From JBLHOS01 sp047623825 (GTDB taxonomy: Bacteria > Pseudomonadota > Alphaproteobacteria > Rhodobacterales > Rhodobacteraceae), in NCBI GenBank assembly GCA_047623825.1, contig JBLHOS010000007.1, positions 1-58,446 of the forward strand: a stretch of DNA of 58,446 nucleotides. The letters are read 5' to 3'. Positions 16,657-27,007 of this stretch are shown piece by piece (position 1 is the first letter of the stretch; each line of letters opens with the position of its first letter). Both the position numbers and the translations under genes were made by a program. The notes below the pieces were generated by a model, which searched no databases, was not told the origin of the DNA, and saw only the letters and a program-made list of their open reading frames with translations.

Positions 16657-17583
16657 TTAGAGCTCAAGTGCAGTGGCAACGGCTTCCATCGCGCTGCTGC
16701 CGTCAGCGGCTGTTACACCGTTCAGCCAACCTTCGAGGATGCTTGGATTTGCTGCCAGCCATGCGGCGGCCGCATCCTCTGGGTCTGTCCCGTCATCCAA
16801 GATCGCACCCATGATCTCGTTTTCCATCTCTAGGGAGAATTGCAGGTTGCTGATCAGCAGTCCCACATTTCCGCATTCCTCAATGAAGCCCGCTGCGACG
16901 TTTGTATAAACGGTTGCACCGCCCAGATCTGGGCCAAACCAGTCGTCACCACCCTGAAGGTAAGTCATATCGAAGTTCGCGTTCATCGGGTGGGGTTCCC
17001 AGCCAAGGAAGATTATCGGCTCATCACGGTCTGACGCGCGGCGAACTTGGGCCAGCATGCCCTGTTCAGAGCTTTCGACAACTTCAAATTCGGTCAGGCC
17101 AAATGCACCATCGTCGATCATGCTTTGGATTAGGCGGTTGCCGTCGTTGCCGGGCTCAATCCCGTAGATATCTGCCTCTAGTGCATCAATATTCGCAGCG
17201 ATATCGTCAAAGCTGGTGATCCCAAGGGCGGCACCCGCGGCATTCGTGGCTAGGGTGTATTTCGCACCCTCAAGGTTGGCGCGGACTGTGTCAACGGTGC
17301 CGGCTTCACGGTAGGGGGCGATATCGGCTTCCATCGTCGGCATCCAGTTGCCAAGGAAGACGTCAATATCGCCGGCAGCCATGGCTGTGTAGGTCACCGG
17401 TACAGACAAAAGGCGAACTTCGGTCTCGTATCCGAGGGCCTCCAAAACTGTCGTGGCGGCAGCTGTAGTTGCAGTGATATCGGTCCAGCCAACGTCGGCG
17501 AATGTGACTGTTTCACAATCTGCAACGGCTTGCGTGGCAATTGCGGCCAGGGCAAGGGTCGAAAGGGTTGTGCGCAGTGTCAT
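16657..17583 (-). CDS. choX: Choline-binding periplasmic protein
   Basis: A 308-residue exported protein: signal peptide MTLRTTLSTLALAAIATQAVA, then an OpuAC/ProX-type fold. Recognisable features are VTFADVGWTDI, the VFLGNWMPTME segment and FLGWEPHPMNANFD, which carry aromatic residues of the choline cage in ChoX. It captures choline (and acetylcholine in relatives) for ChoWV. First gene of the operon, its promoter region contains the BetI-like palindrome. Confidence 0.93.
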   Translation of the reverse strand: MTLRTTLSTLALAAIATQAVADCETVTFADVGWTDITATTAAATTVLEALGYETEVRLLSVPVTYTAMAAGDIDVFLGNWMPTMEADIAPYREAGTVDTVRANLEGAKYTLATNAAGAALGITSFDDIAANIDALEADIYGIEPGNDGNRLIQSMIDDGAFGLTEFEVVESSEQGMLAQVRRASDRDEPIIFLGWEPHPMNANFDMTYLQGGDDWFGPDLGGATVYTNVAAGFIEECGNVGLLISNLQFSLEMENEIMGAILDDGTDPEDAAAAWLAANPSILEGWLNGVTAADGSSAMEAVATALEL

Positions 17584-17610
17584 AATCTAGATCTCCCGGT
17601 AGTGTTTTTG

Positions 17611-17630
17611 TTGATTGACTAGTCAATCAA
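17611..17630. promoter_or_regulatory. Perfect 20-bp palindrome, candidate BetI operator
   Basis: TTGATTGACTAGTCAATCAA reads identically on both strands. It sits between divergent choX (start 17583) and betI (start 17677), where a TetR-family repressor would bind to control both operons. BetI is known to repress bet genes until choline is present; the exact site in this organism is inferred. Confidence 0.8.
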
Positions 17631-17676
17631 AAACGAATTAGCGTCAAATGGCAAGTTATTTTGGGTGGTTCGTGCA

Positions 17677-18252
17677 GTGCCAAAGATCGGGATGGAGCCT
17701 ATCAGGCGTGCAGCGCTGGTCAACGCCACCATTTTTGAGGTGGGGTCGGCGGGCTCACTTGATGTGACTGTCAGCAAGATTGCGCGCCGTGCAGGTGTCT
17801 CTAGCGCACTTGCCCATCACTACTTCGGCGGCAAAGATGCGCTGTTTCTGGCGGCCATGCGTCATATCCTATCAGAGTTCGGCACTCAGGTTTTGATGGC
17901 ACTGGCCGAATCGAAAACTGACACAGCACGCGTTGAGGCTGTGATCCGCGCCAGCTTTGGATCTGGCAATTTCAGACCGGGGGTGATCGCTGCTTGGCTC
18001 GGCTTTTATGTTGAGGCGCAGCGTAACCCAGAGGCCGCACGGCTGTTGCGGATCTATCAAAAACGACTTCGATCAAACCTGCTGTTTGGGTTGCGCCGGT
18101 TGCATCCTACGGACGCGGAGCAGATCGCGGAGACGATCAGCGCCCTAATTGATGGACTTTATATCCGTCAGGCCCTGCAGCCAAAGCGGCCAGAGCCAAA
18201 TCAAGCCATAGAAACAGTTTTAACTTACTTACGAGGGGCCTTAAGCGCATGA
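17677..18252 (+). CDS. betI: Choline-responsive repressor BetI (TetR family)
   Basis: A 191-residue TetR-type regulator. The N-terminus PKIGMEPIRRAALV is the BetI hallmark, followed by the HTH (SKIARRAGVSSALAHHYF) and the ligand domain with WLGFYVEAQRNPEAARL. It represses bet (and here probably cho) genes, with choline as inducer. I choose GTG 17677 because it begins exactly at the family VPKIGMEP; the frame is open to an earlier GTG at 17665. It overlaps betB by four bases. Confidence 0.93.
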   Translation: MPKIGMEPIRRAALVNATIFEVGSAGSLDVTVSKIARRAGVSSALAHHYFGGKDALFLAAMRHILSEFGTQVLMALAESKTDTARVEAVIRASFGSGNFRPGVIAAWLGFYVEAQRNPEAARLLRIYQKRLRSNLLFGLRRLHPTDAEQIAETISALIDGLYIRQALQPKRPEPNQAIETVLTYLRGALSA

Positions 18253-19691
18253 GAGCACAACCCAAAGCCAGCCATTGGATTGGTGGTCCTGTTGAGGACA
18301 TAGCCGGGCCTTTGATCGACGTGATCTATCCCGCCACCGGCGAGGTGATCGCACAAGTTTATGGTGCAACTGATGATATCCTGGAGCAGGCCCTGACTGC
18401 GGCAGGTGCCGCGCAAAAGATATGGGCAACTTGGACAGGTGTTGAGCGGGCGCGTGTGTTGCGCCGTGCCGCCGATCTTATGCGGGATCGCAATCAAGAA
18501 CTGAGCGAGCTGGAAACCCTCGATACCGGCAAACCGATTCAGGAAACACTGGTGGCCGACGCAACCAGTGCCGCCGATGCGCTGGAATGGTTTGCAGGTT
18601 TGGCCCAAGGGTTGGGCGGCGACTACATACCGTTGGGGCGCGATTTTGCCTTCACATCGCGTGAACCGCTTGGTGTTTGTGCAGGGATTGGTGCGTGGAA
18701 CTATCCGACGCAAGTAGCCGGTTGGAAGGTCGCTCCGGCACTGGCCTGCGGCAATGCCATGGTCTTTAAGCCGTCTGAGACAACGCCGCTTAGTGCATTG
18801 GCACTTGCGGCGATCCTAGAGGAGGCGGGTACCCCCAAAGGTTTGTTCTGTGTGGTCCAAGGCGCGGGGGATGTTGGGGCCAAACTGGTGACGGACCCAC
18901 GCGTGGCAAAGGTGTCGGTCACGGGATCCGTCCCAACGGGCCAAAAAGTGGCAAAAGCCGCCGCTGGTAAGCCGGTTACGTTGGAATTAGGTGGGAAATC
19001 TCCACTGATTATCTTTGCAGACGCGGATTTGGAAGATGCAGTATCTGCCGCCATTTTGGGAAATTTCTACTCTTCAGGGCAGGTTTGTTCAAACGCGACA
19101 CGGGTCTTTGTACAGACGCCCATGGTTGAGAAGTTTCTGAAGCGTTTGGCGGAACGGACCAAGAATGCCGTCATGGGGGATCCGTTGGATCCCGCGACGC
19201 AGTTGGGGCCGCTGGTCTCAAAAGCCCAGCAAGACCGGGTGCTTGGGTTCATTGATCGCGCAATCGCCGACGGTGTGCGCGTGGTTTGCGGCGGACATGC
19301 AGTTGAGGGCCCCGGATATTTCGTGGCCCCAACTGTATTTGCCGATGTGACTGATGACATGGAGGTTGCCCGAGAAGAAGTGTTTGGCCCGGTCATGTCC
19401 GTCTTGTCCTTTGACACAGAAGACGAAGTCATTGCCCGCGCCAATGCCACCCGATTTGGTCTGGCCGCTGGCGTATTCACCCAAGATCTGACCCGAGGAC
19501 ACCGGGTTGTCAGACAGCTTGAGGCAGGTACCTGCTGGATCAACGCCTATAACCTGACACCTGTTGAGGTGCCGTTTGGCGGTGTCAAAGGCTCCGGCCT
19601 TGGCCGCGAAAACGGACGTATTGCGTTAGAATATTACACCCAACTTCGTTCTGTCTATGTTGGGATGGGACCTGTCGATGCACCGTATTAA
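18249..19691 (+). CDS. betB: Betaine aldehyde dehydrogenase
   Basis: A 480-residue NAD(P)-dependent aldehyde dehydrogenase. Catalytic Glu lies in LELGGKSP near residue 247, nucleophilic Cys in SSGQVCSNATRVF near 281, and the C-terminal motif GGVKGSGLGRENG is characteristic of BetB. It oxidises betaine aldehyde to glycine betaine, the second step after BetA. Translationally coupled to betI (ATGA) and followed by betA after 32 bases. Confidence 0.95.
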   Translation: MRAQPKASHWIGGPVEDIAGPLIDVIYPATGEVIAQVYGATDDILEQALTAAGAAQKIWATWTGVERARVLRRAADLMRDRNQELSELETLDTGKPIQETLVADATSAADALEWFAGLAQGLGGDYIPLGRDFAFTSREPLGVCAGIGAWNYPTQVAGWKVAPALACGNAMVFKPSETTPLSALALAAILEEAGTPKGLFCVVQGAGDVGAKLVTDPRVAKVSVTGSVPTGQKVAKAAAGKPVTLELGGKSPLIIFADADLEDAVSAAILGNFYSSGQVCSNATRVFVQTPMVEKFLKRLAERTKNAVMGDPLDPATQLGPLVSKAQQDRVLGFIDRAIADGVRVVCGGHAVEGPGYFVAPTVFADVTDDMEVAREEVFGPVMSVLSFDTEDEVIARANATRFGLAAGVFTQDLTRGHRVVRQLEAGTCWINAYNLTPVEVPFGGVKGSGLGRENGRIALEYYTQLRSVYVGMGPVDAPY

Positions 19692-19723
19692 TGATCGTCA
19701 AATGATGCGGGGGCCATACTGAC

Positions 19724-21394
19724 ATGAATGCAGATTATGTGATTGTGGGCGCCGGATCGGCTGGCTGCGCCATGGCGTACAGGCTGGCTGAGGCCGGAAA
19801 ATCTGTTTTGGTGATAGAGGCGGGCGGCACTGACGTCGGCCCATTTATCCAAATGCCTGGTGCGCTGTCCTATCCAATGAACATGAAGCGCTATGATTGG
19901 GGCTATGTGTCTGAGCCGGAACCGCACTTGAGCGGCCGTCGCCTGGCCTGCCCGCGAGGCCGTGTGATCGGAGGATCGTCGTCAATAAACGGAATGGTTT
20001 ATGTCCGCGGCCATGCGCAAGACTATGAGACTTGGCAAGACCTTGGCGCTGATGGCTGGAGCTATGCGGACGTCTACCCTTATTTCGAGCGGATGGAGAG
20101 TTGGCATCCTGGCCCACATGGCGGCGATCCCAGTTGGCGCGGCACGGACGGGCCATTGCATGTCAGCCGAGGCAAGCGTGACAATCCATTGGTAAAGGCG
20201 TTCGTAAAGGCGGGCGTTGAGGCGGGGTATCCCAAAACCGACGATTACAATGGTGAACAGCAAGAGGGCTTTGGCCCGATGGAGGCCACAATTTTGCAAG
20301 GCCGCCGCTGGTCTGCTGCGCACGCCTATCTACGTCCCGCACTGCTGCACGATCATTGCAATTTGGTTCGCGCTGAGGTGCAGTCGATCATCATCAAGGA
20401 TGGGCGAGCAACCGGCGTAAAGGTCACAATGGGATCTAGCCCTAAGGGTGAGATCAAGGAGATTACGGCCAATTCAGAGGTCATCTTGGCGGCCTCTGCG
20501 ATCAATTCCCCCAAAATTCTGATGCTGTCGGGTATCGGACCGGCCGATCAGCTAATGGAGCACGGCATCCCTGTTGTGGCCGACAGGCCGGGCGTGGGCC
20601 AAAATCTGCAGGACCATCTAGAGCTTTATGTCCAATATGCAGTCAGCAAACCGGTATCGCTTTATAAATACTGGAACATTTTTGGCAAAGCTTGGGTTGG
20701 CCTGCTGTGGCTTCTCAGCAAGACTGGGCCGGGCGCGTCGAACCAATTTGAGAGCACAGGCTTTATTCGGTCGGCCGCCGGGGTGCCCTATCCCGATCTG
20801 CAATATCATTTCTTGCCAATTGCTGTGCGTTACGACGGTAGCATCAGTGCTGCGGGACACGGGATGCAGGCCCATGTTGGTCCGATGCGATCGCCGTCGC
20901 GTGGCGCGGTCTGCCTAGCATCAGCCAATCCGCAAGATGCCCCAAAGATCACCTTTAACTACATGAGTGTCGAAAAGGACTGGGTCGATTTCCGCGCGGC
21001 CATTCGACTGACACGAGAGATTTTTGCGCAATCTGCCTTTGATGATCTGCGCGCGCGTGAACTGATACCGGGCGCCGAAATCCAAAGCGATGATGACCTG
21101 AACGACGTGATCCGAGAGCATGCCGAAAGTGCGTACCATCCTTGCGGCACCTGCCGGATGGGGGCGGCTGATGATCCGAACGCGGTTGTTGATCCTGAGG
21201 GTCGGGTGATCGGTGTTAAGGGATTGCGGGTCGCCGACAGCTCGATTTTTCCGCAAATCACCAATGGAAATATCAACGGCCCTTCGATCATGGTCGGTGA
21301 GAAGATTGCGGATCACGTGTTGGGCAAACGTCTTGCCCCAGCCCAGAACCGGTCGCCGTGGCAGAATCCGAATTGGCAAACGTCACAGCGTTAA
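19724..21394 (+). CDS. betA: Choline dehydrogenase
   Basis: A 556-residue GMC-family flavoenzyme: FAD-binding VGAGSAGCAMAYRLAEAG at the N-terminus, PRGRVIGGSSSINGMVYVRG near residue 75, GMC signature 2 AASAINSPKILMLSGIGP, and the C-terminal active-site His region YHPCGTCRMG plus NGNINGPSIMVGEK. It oxidises choline to betaine aldehyde at the membrane. Last gene of betIBA; with choXWV the module imports choline and makes the osmolyte glycine betaine. Confidence 0.96.
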   Translation: MNADYVIVGAGSAGCAMAYRLAEAGKSVLVIEAGGTDVGPFIQMPGALSYPMNMKRYDWGYVSEPEPHLSGRRLACPRGRVIGGSSSINGMVYVRGHAQDYETWQDLGADGWSYADVYPYFERMESWHPGPHGGDPSWRGTDGPLHVSRGKRDNPLVKAFVKAGVEAGYPKTDDYNGEQQEGFGPMEATILQGRRWSAAHAYLRPALLHDHCNLVRAEVQSIIIKDGRATGVKVTMGSSPKGEIKEITANSEVILAASAINSPKILMLSGIGPADQLMEHGIPVVADRPGVGQNLQDHLELYVQYAVSKPVSLYKYWNIFGKAWVGLLWLLSKTGPGASNQFESTGFIRSAAGVPYPDLQYHFLPIAVRYDGSISAAGHGMQAHVGPMRSPSRGAVCLASANPQDAPKITFNYMSVEKDWVDFRAAIRLTREIFAQSAFDDLRARELIPGAEIQSDDDLNDVIREHAESAYHPCGTCRMGAADDPNAVVDPEGRVIGVKGLRVADSSIFPQITNGNINGPSIMVGEKIADHVLGKRLAPAQNRSPWQNPNWQTSQR

Positions 21395-21539
21395 TTATTT
21401 TTGAAACGCATGGAGATTGAGCACCCGACATGAATTAATGCTCGCGAAAGATTCAGATTAATATTGATCGCACTCACGCAACAATAAATTCTTGTGAGCC
21501 GAGGTCTTCCTCCGGCTAATAAACCGCAGGAGGACGATC

Positions 21540-22229
21540 ATGCGACTTAAAGCGATCTTATTTGGAGGGCTTGGCACGATCGCCGAAATATCGGACGTCG
21601 ATTGTGAAGCCTGGAACGCAGCCTTCAGAACCCATGGTGTTGCTTGGCGATGGTCATGGGATGTGTATAGCGAACTAATGCGCCAATCTGGGTCAGGTCC
21701 GATAGCTGAGCGTTTTGCGAAACATATCGGCGCTGATGTGGATACTGATGCGTTGCAGCTAATCCAGTCCAAGCTATTTGCCGCGAGGATCAGCGACGGG
21801 TTGCCGCTGCGCCCCGGTGTGGCCGAGGTTATTCTTTGGGCAGCCCAGCATGATGTTTTGTTAGGTTTGGTGACGCGGGTAGAGACCGGATCAGCCCGCG
21901 CGTTCCTGAAATCAACGGCGCGCGCGCGTGCCGGCATTGTGTTTGATGTTGCGGTTCTGCGCAGTGATGTAACTGAATTGGCCCCCAGCCCAGAGGCACA
22001 TGAACTTGCAATTAGCCAGCTTGGCGTGCTGCCCGATCAGGTTCTTTCGATCGAAAATCTGCCCTTGGGCGTTGCCGCAGCATCTGCGGCCGGCATTGCG
22101 GTTCTGGCCTATCCCGGCAAGGTTGCCGCGGATATGAATTTTGAGGCGGCAAGCATGCAGACGCAAAGCCTGAGCGTGGCAGAGATTGTTGAAGCTTGGC
22201 GCGGCACCGACTATGTGGCCGCCGAATAG
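21540..22229 (+). CDS. HAD-like protein lacking the catalytic aspartates
   Basis: A 229-residue protein with the haloacid dehalogenase fold: N-terminal strand LKAILFGGLGTIAEISDVD, a helical cap with WNAAFRTHGV, the region LPLRPGVAEVILWA before motif II, and the C-terminal VLSIENLPLGVAAASAAGIA matching motif IV/Rossmann end. In active HAD phosphatases motif I is FDxDGT; here it is FGGLGT, so both acidic residues are missing. It is therefore likely a non-catalytic or altered member (related Roseobacter proteins show FG..GT too, from memory). AGGAGGACGATC precedes the ATG. It follows betA but with a 145-base gap, so co-transcription is uncertain. Confidence 0.7.
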   Translation: MRLKAILFGGLGTIAEISDVDCEAWNAAFRTHGVAWRWSWDVYSELMRQSGSGPIAERFAKHIGADVDTDALQLIQSKLFAARISDGLPLRPGVAEVILWAAQHDVLLGLVTRVETGSARAFLKSTARARAGIVFDVAVLRSDVTELAPSPEAHELAISQLGVLPDQVLSIENLPLGVAAASAAGIAVLAYPGKVAADMNFEAASMQTQSLSVAEIVEAWRGTDYVAAE

Positions 22230-22321
22230 TTCAATTAATTTGGGGTCAATTGACGTCGATCAAAGTCAGCACTCGGCGGCTTGCTCTAATGGGTCCCAAC
22301 ATGACGCATTGAGAGGCTGGA

Positions 22322-22560
22322 ATGACACATGCACCGCACGAGCTGGCATCGGAATTCCCGGATCAACTGGAAAAAATCTCTGACCTAAAACAAGCCGACG
22401 GACATTTTTCGCAGTTGATCGAGGAATGCCACGAGGTCAACCGCACTATTCATCGCGCAGAAACGCGGGTTGAACCGATGGATGATCTGCATGAAGCTGA
22501 ACTGATAAAAAAGCGATGCATCTGAAGGATGAGATCGCACAAGCGTTGGCAAGTGCCTGA
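22322..22560 (+). CDS. YdcH (DUF465) family protein, frameshifted at A AAA AAG
   Basis: The frame from ATG 22322 gives MTHAPHELASEFPDQLEKI... HEVNRTIHRAETRVEP, a typical YdcH/DUF465 helical hairpin protein, but ends early at TGA 22523-22525 (67 residues, odd tail RCI). At 22507-22513 lies A AAA AAG, in frame as AAA AAG. Slipping back one base there continues as AMHLKDEIAQALASA and stops at 22560, which is the conserved family C-terminus (pattern RM.LKDEI). So the gene is either a simple one-base-deletion pseudogene, a sequencing error in the A-run, or a real -1 frameshift gene. Start has GAGAGGCTGGA upstream. Function of YdcH proteins is unknown. Confidence 0.72.
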
Positions 22561-22566
22561 CCCGGT

Positions 22567-23964
22567 CTAGCGCACAACCTCATATGGTAGGGCGTCGCGG
22601 TGGTTGGGATCGATGCGTAACTTCCCCTCCAAAGGCGGAACTGAGCGTTGGTGGCATCCGACCCGTTCACAAATTCTACAAGAGATCCCGATCGGCTGGT
22701 ACGCACTAGCCAACTTGGTATTCAGACCGTCTGCATAGACGATCTGATCGGCATGGCGAACCTCACACCCCAGCCCGATTGCAAAACGCCTGATTGGGGT
22801 GTGGTAAGCGCCACCCGATTTTGAGACGTCGCGTGCAAGGCAGAAATACCTGACGCCGTCGGGTGTGTCGGCCAATTGGCGCAAGAACTGACCCGGCGTT
22901 TCAAACGCGCTATGGACGTTCCAAAGCGGGCAGGCACCGCCAAACCGGGCGAACTGCAATCTTGTGGCTGAATGACGCTTGGTGATGGTGCCCGCCTGAT
23001 CAACCCGGACAAAAAAGAAGGGGATGCCCTTGGCACCGGGGCGTTGCAGCGTCGACAACCGGTGGGCGACCTGTTCGATGGACGCGCCGAACTGGATCGA
23101 TAAGCGCTCTAGATCATGGCGGGTTTCACGGGCGGCCTCGGCAAATCGGCGGTAGGGCATCAATACTGCCCCAGCGAAATAATTTGCCATGCCAATTTTT
23201 GCGATGGCGCGTGCGGTCTCTGATTGGAACCGCGCCAGATCTAGCGTGGCCTCCAATAGCTGTTCTTGTCCAATAAGGGCGTATTGGTGCAAAAGTTGAA
23301 ATCGCTGGGTTTCAGGTGCTGCGCGAGACGACAGGGTCAGACTGCGGGTCTCGGGGTCATAGTGGCGCACGCCGAACCCTTCGGCATAGCGTAGGCTGAT
23401 GCCACGCCCCTCCAGAACTTGCGCGGTATATTTGGCCAGATCACCGTCAGCCTTTGTGGCAAAGTGTTCGGCTGCATGGTCCACGGCATCAACGTAGTTG
23501 TCGCAATAATGAAAGAAATCGCGGACCTCTTCCCAAGGGGAGGCGACGACAGGTTCGCCAACTCGGCCCAATGCCTCATCCAGAGAGGCCAAACGCTCAT
23601 GGGTTTGGCGATAGGCGCGGTGCATCTCCAAAAACGCGCGGGCCAAACTTGGTGCATTGGAAGCAGCCAGACGAAGATCGGCCAATGCCGGTGGGCCGTC
23701 AGCAAAGATCGGATCGGCCAAGGCTTCTCGCATATCACTGACCAACCGCTCCGTATCGCCCGAGCTTAACTCGGTCACATCAAACCCAAATTCTTGCGCC
23801 AGCCCCAAGATGACACCGGCTGAAACTGGCCGGTTATTGTTCTCCATCTGGTTGAGATAGGGCAATGAGACGCCAAGTTTTGCGGCGAAGTCTTTTTGCG
23901 TCAGGCCAGCCTTTCCACGAAGTTCGCGAAGCTTTGCGCCGGCATAAAGTCGTTGGGTCGCCAT
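22567..23964 (-). CDS. pccR: Short-chain acyl-CoA metabolism regulator PccR-like (XRE/ScfR family)
   Basis: A 465-residue regulator with an N-terminal Xre HTH (RELRGKAGLTQKDFAAKLGV) and a long ImmA/IrrE-like (DUF955) and DUF2083 region with Cys residues near the end (ISCRICERVGCHQR). This matches RamB/PccR proteins, which in Rhodobacter sphaeroides bind TTTGCAAA elements and control propionyl-CoA carboxylase. TTTGCAA sites lie directly upstream of its own start and of pccB, supporting the assignment and autoregulation. It starts MATQRLYAGAKLR and is transcribed away from bcr and pccB. Confidence 0.88.
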   Translation of the reverse strand: MATQRLYAGAKLRELRGKAGLTQKDFAAKLGVSLPYLNQMENNNRPVSAGVILGLAQEFGFDVTELSSGDTERLVSDMREALADPIFADGPPALADLRLAASNAPSLARAFLEMHRAYRQTHERLASLDEALGRVGEPVVASPWEEVRDFFHYCDNYVDAVDHAAEHFATKADGDLAKYTAQVLEGRGISLRYAEGFGVRHYDPETRSLTLSSRAAPETQRFQLLHQYALIGQEQLLEATLDLARFQSETARAIAKIGMANYFAGAVLMPYRRFAEAARETRHDLERLSIQFGASIEQVAHRLSTLQRPGAKGIPFFFVRVDQAGTITKRHSATRLQFARFGGACPLWNVHSAFETPGQFLRQLADTPDGVRYFCLARDVSKSGGAYHTPIRRFAIGLGCEVRHADQIVYADGLNTKLASAYQPIGISCRICERVGCHQRSVPPLEGKLRIDPNHRDALPYEVVR

Positions 23965-23980
23965 TTGGGGTTCACCTAAG

Positions 23981-24009
23981 TTTGCAACTCTTACAGTATA
24001 GTTTGCAAA
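23981..24009. promoter_or_regulatory. PccR-type sites in the pccR promoter
   Basis: TTTGCAAC at 23981-23988 and TTTGCAAA at 24002-24009 lie 17 and 38 bases upstream of the pccR start. They match the TTTGCAAA half-site known for PccR of Rhodobacter sphaeroides, although the spacing (13 bp) differs from the tight N4 pair seen at pccB. They suggest autoregulation. Confidence 0.65.
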
Positions 24010-24039
24010 TTAGTGAAAACGCAAAGGCGTGTGATGTTG

Positions 24040-25260
24040 CTAGTCATGACCGCTGACCTGACGTTCGCGCCTGATCGTATAAAGGATTGCCAGAACACCA
24101 AGAACTGACGTGATTGCCATGATCCAAATCAATGGGAACGCGCCGCGACCAGGTACCAACAATACGCCAGCCAGCGCGGATAAAGCAGCACCACCACCGA
24201 TCATTATTGATCCGCCAAGACCGCTAGCGGTTCCGGCAAGATGAGGTCGGACAGACAACATGCCCGACGTGGCATTGGGCAGGATCATCCCGTTGCCAAA
24301 ACCCACAAACGTCATGAAACCAAAGAAGACGAGCGGCGTGTCGAAGCCCAGATAGAAAAAGATCAAAGAGGTTATGACGCCGATCGCTGATACGCCAGCA
24401 CCCCACAAGATCATCAAGTTAATGCCGTAACGAACCGAATAGCGGCCAGAGATGAAATTACCGAAGAAATAGCCAATCGCAGGTGCCCCAAATAGAAACC
24501 CAAGCACCGCAGGCGTCAGGCCAAAGACCTCAGAGCCGACATAAGGTGCTCCGCCCAGATACGCGAAAAATGCACCCGATGCGAACGCCGCAGACAGGCA
24601 GTATCCCCAGAATCGGCGTGAGCCCAGAAGCTCTGGATATTCAGCAAATTGCGCAGAAAAGCTGCTGGAGGACTTGGGCGCGGTTTCACCCAGATCACGC
24701 CAAATCAGGTAAAACACGCCAATACCTGCCAACGCTAACACCACGAAATTCGATTGCCACCCAAAGGCTTGGTCCAACAGACCACCAATGGCGGGCCCGA
24801 CCATCGGGACGACCGCCATGCCCATTGTGACATAGCCGATCATCGAGGCAGCCTCATCTTGTGGCACCATGTCGCGGACCACGGCGCGGCCCAAAACCAA
24901 GCCTACGATGACAACTGCCTGACACATGCGAAAGACCAGAAAAACCTCTACGGTTTGGGCAAAAAGGCATCCGATCGTGGCCAGAATAAACAAAAAGACA
25001 CCCCACAGCAGGACTGGGCGGCGTCCAAAGCGATCGGAAATCGGTCCGATAAAGATCTGCACGACTGCGTTCACGCCCAGATATAGCGCCACTGATAGTT
25101 GCATCAGCCTATAATCAGCATCAAAATACAGCGCCATATTCGGCAATGATGGCAGGAAGATATTCATCGACAGCGCGCCGAGGCCCGTCAAAAGGATCAG
25201 TGTCAGAATATGTGGGGGCGTAGTTCGGTCTAAAAACCGGACGTCGGGCATGGAAGACAT
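24040..25260 (-). CDS. Bcr/CflA-type multidrug efflux MFS transporter
   Basis: A 406-residue MFS protein with twelve predicted TM segments and the Bcr/CflA signatures LPSLPNMALYF near residue 36, QIFIGPISDRFGRRPVLLWG (MFS motif A) near 70, RMCQAV and the motif C region MVGPAIGGLLDQAFGW near 157. Such proteins export drugs or small metabolites by proton antiport. It lies between pccR and pccB; its start and pccB share the region with TTTGCAAA sites, so it may be part of the same regulon, but its substrate is unknown. Confidence 0.85.
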   Translation of the reverse strand: MSSMPDVRFLDRTTPPHILTLILLTGLGALSMNIFLPSLPNMALYFDADYRLMQLSVALYLGVNAVVQIFIGPISDRFGRRPVLLWGVFLFILATIGCLFAQTVEVFLVFRMCQAVVIVGLVLGRAVVRDMVPQDEAASMIGYVTMGMAVVPMVGPAIGGLLDQAFGWQSNFVVLALAGIGVFYLIWRDLGETAPKSSSSFSAQFAEYPELLGSRRFWGYCLSAAFASGAFFAYLGGAPYVGSEVFGLTPAVLGFLFGAPAIGYFFGNFISGRYSVRYGINLMILWGAGVSAIGVITSLIFFYLGFDTPLVFFGFMTFVGFGNGMILPNATSGMLSVRPHLAGTASGLGGSIMIGGGAALSALAGVLLVPGRGAFPLIWIMAITSVLGVLAILYTIRRERQVSGHD

Positions 25261-25321
25261 GATTATGCATGTAGGCGCGTTAATTTGGATTGTCCAACTC
25301 TGTCGGCCGAAAAGTCAAAGC

Positions 25322-25369
25322 TTCGCAAGTTTGCAAATCGAGCGGTGATTTCGCAAAGCGCTTTGCAAA
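25322..25369. promoter_or_regulatory. PccR operator cluster upstream of pccB
   Basis: Two sites are visible. TTCGCAAA-GCGC-TTTGCAAA at 25350-25369 fits the published PccR consensus TTTGCAAA-N4-TTTGCAAA with one mismatch. TTCGCAAG directly followed by TTTGCAAA lies at 25322-25337. Both are about 90-140 bp before pccB and also upstream of the divergent bcr gene. Assignment rests on motif match and on pccR next door. Confidence 0.8.
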
Positions 25370-25458
25370 TATTCTAGATCATGCTGGGCCTGCGGCTGGT
25401 CTGGGTATAGGTTAATGAAAGTGATGGTCCGCAAAGTCGGCCATAGGGGGAGGTCGCG

Positions 25459-26991
<1,533 letters not shown>

Positions 26992-27007
26992 CCCCGCAAA
27001 TCCGGCC

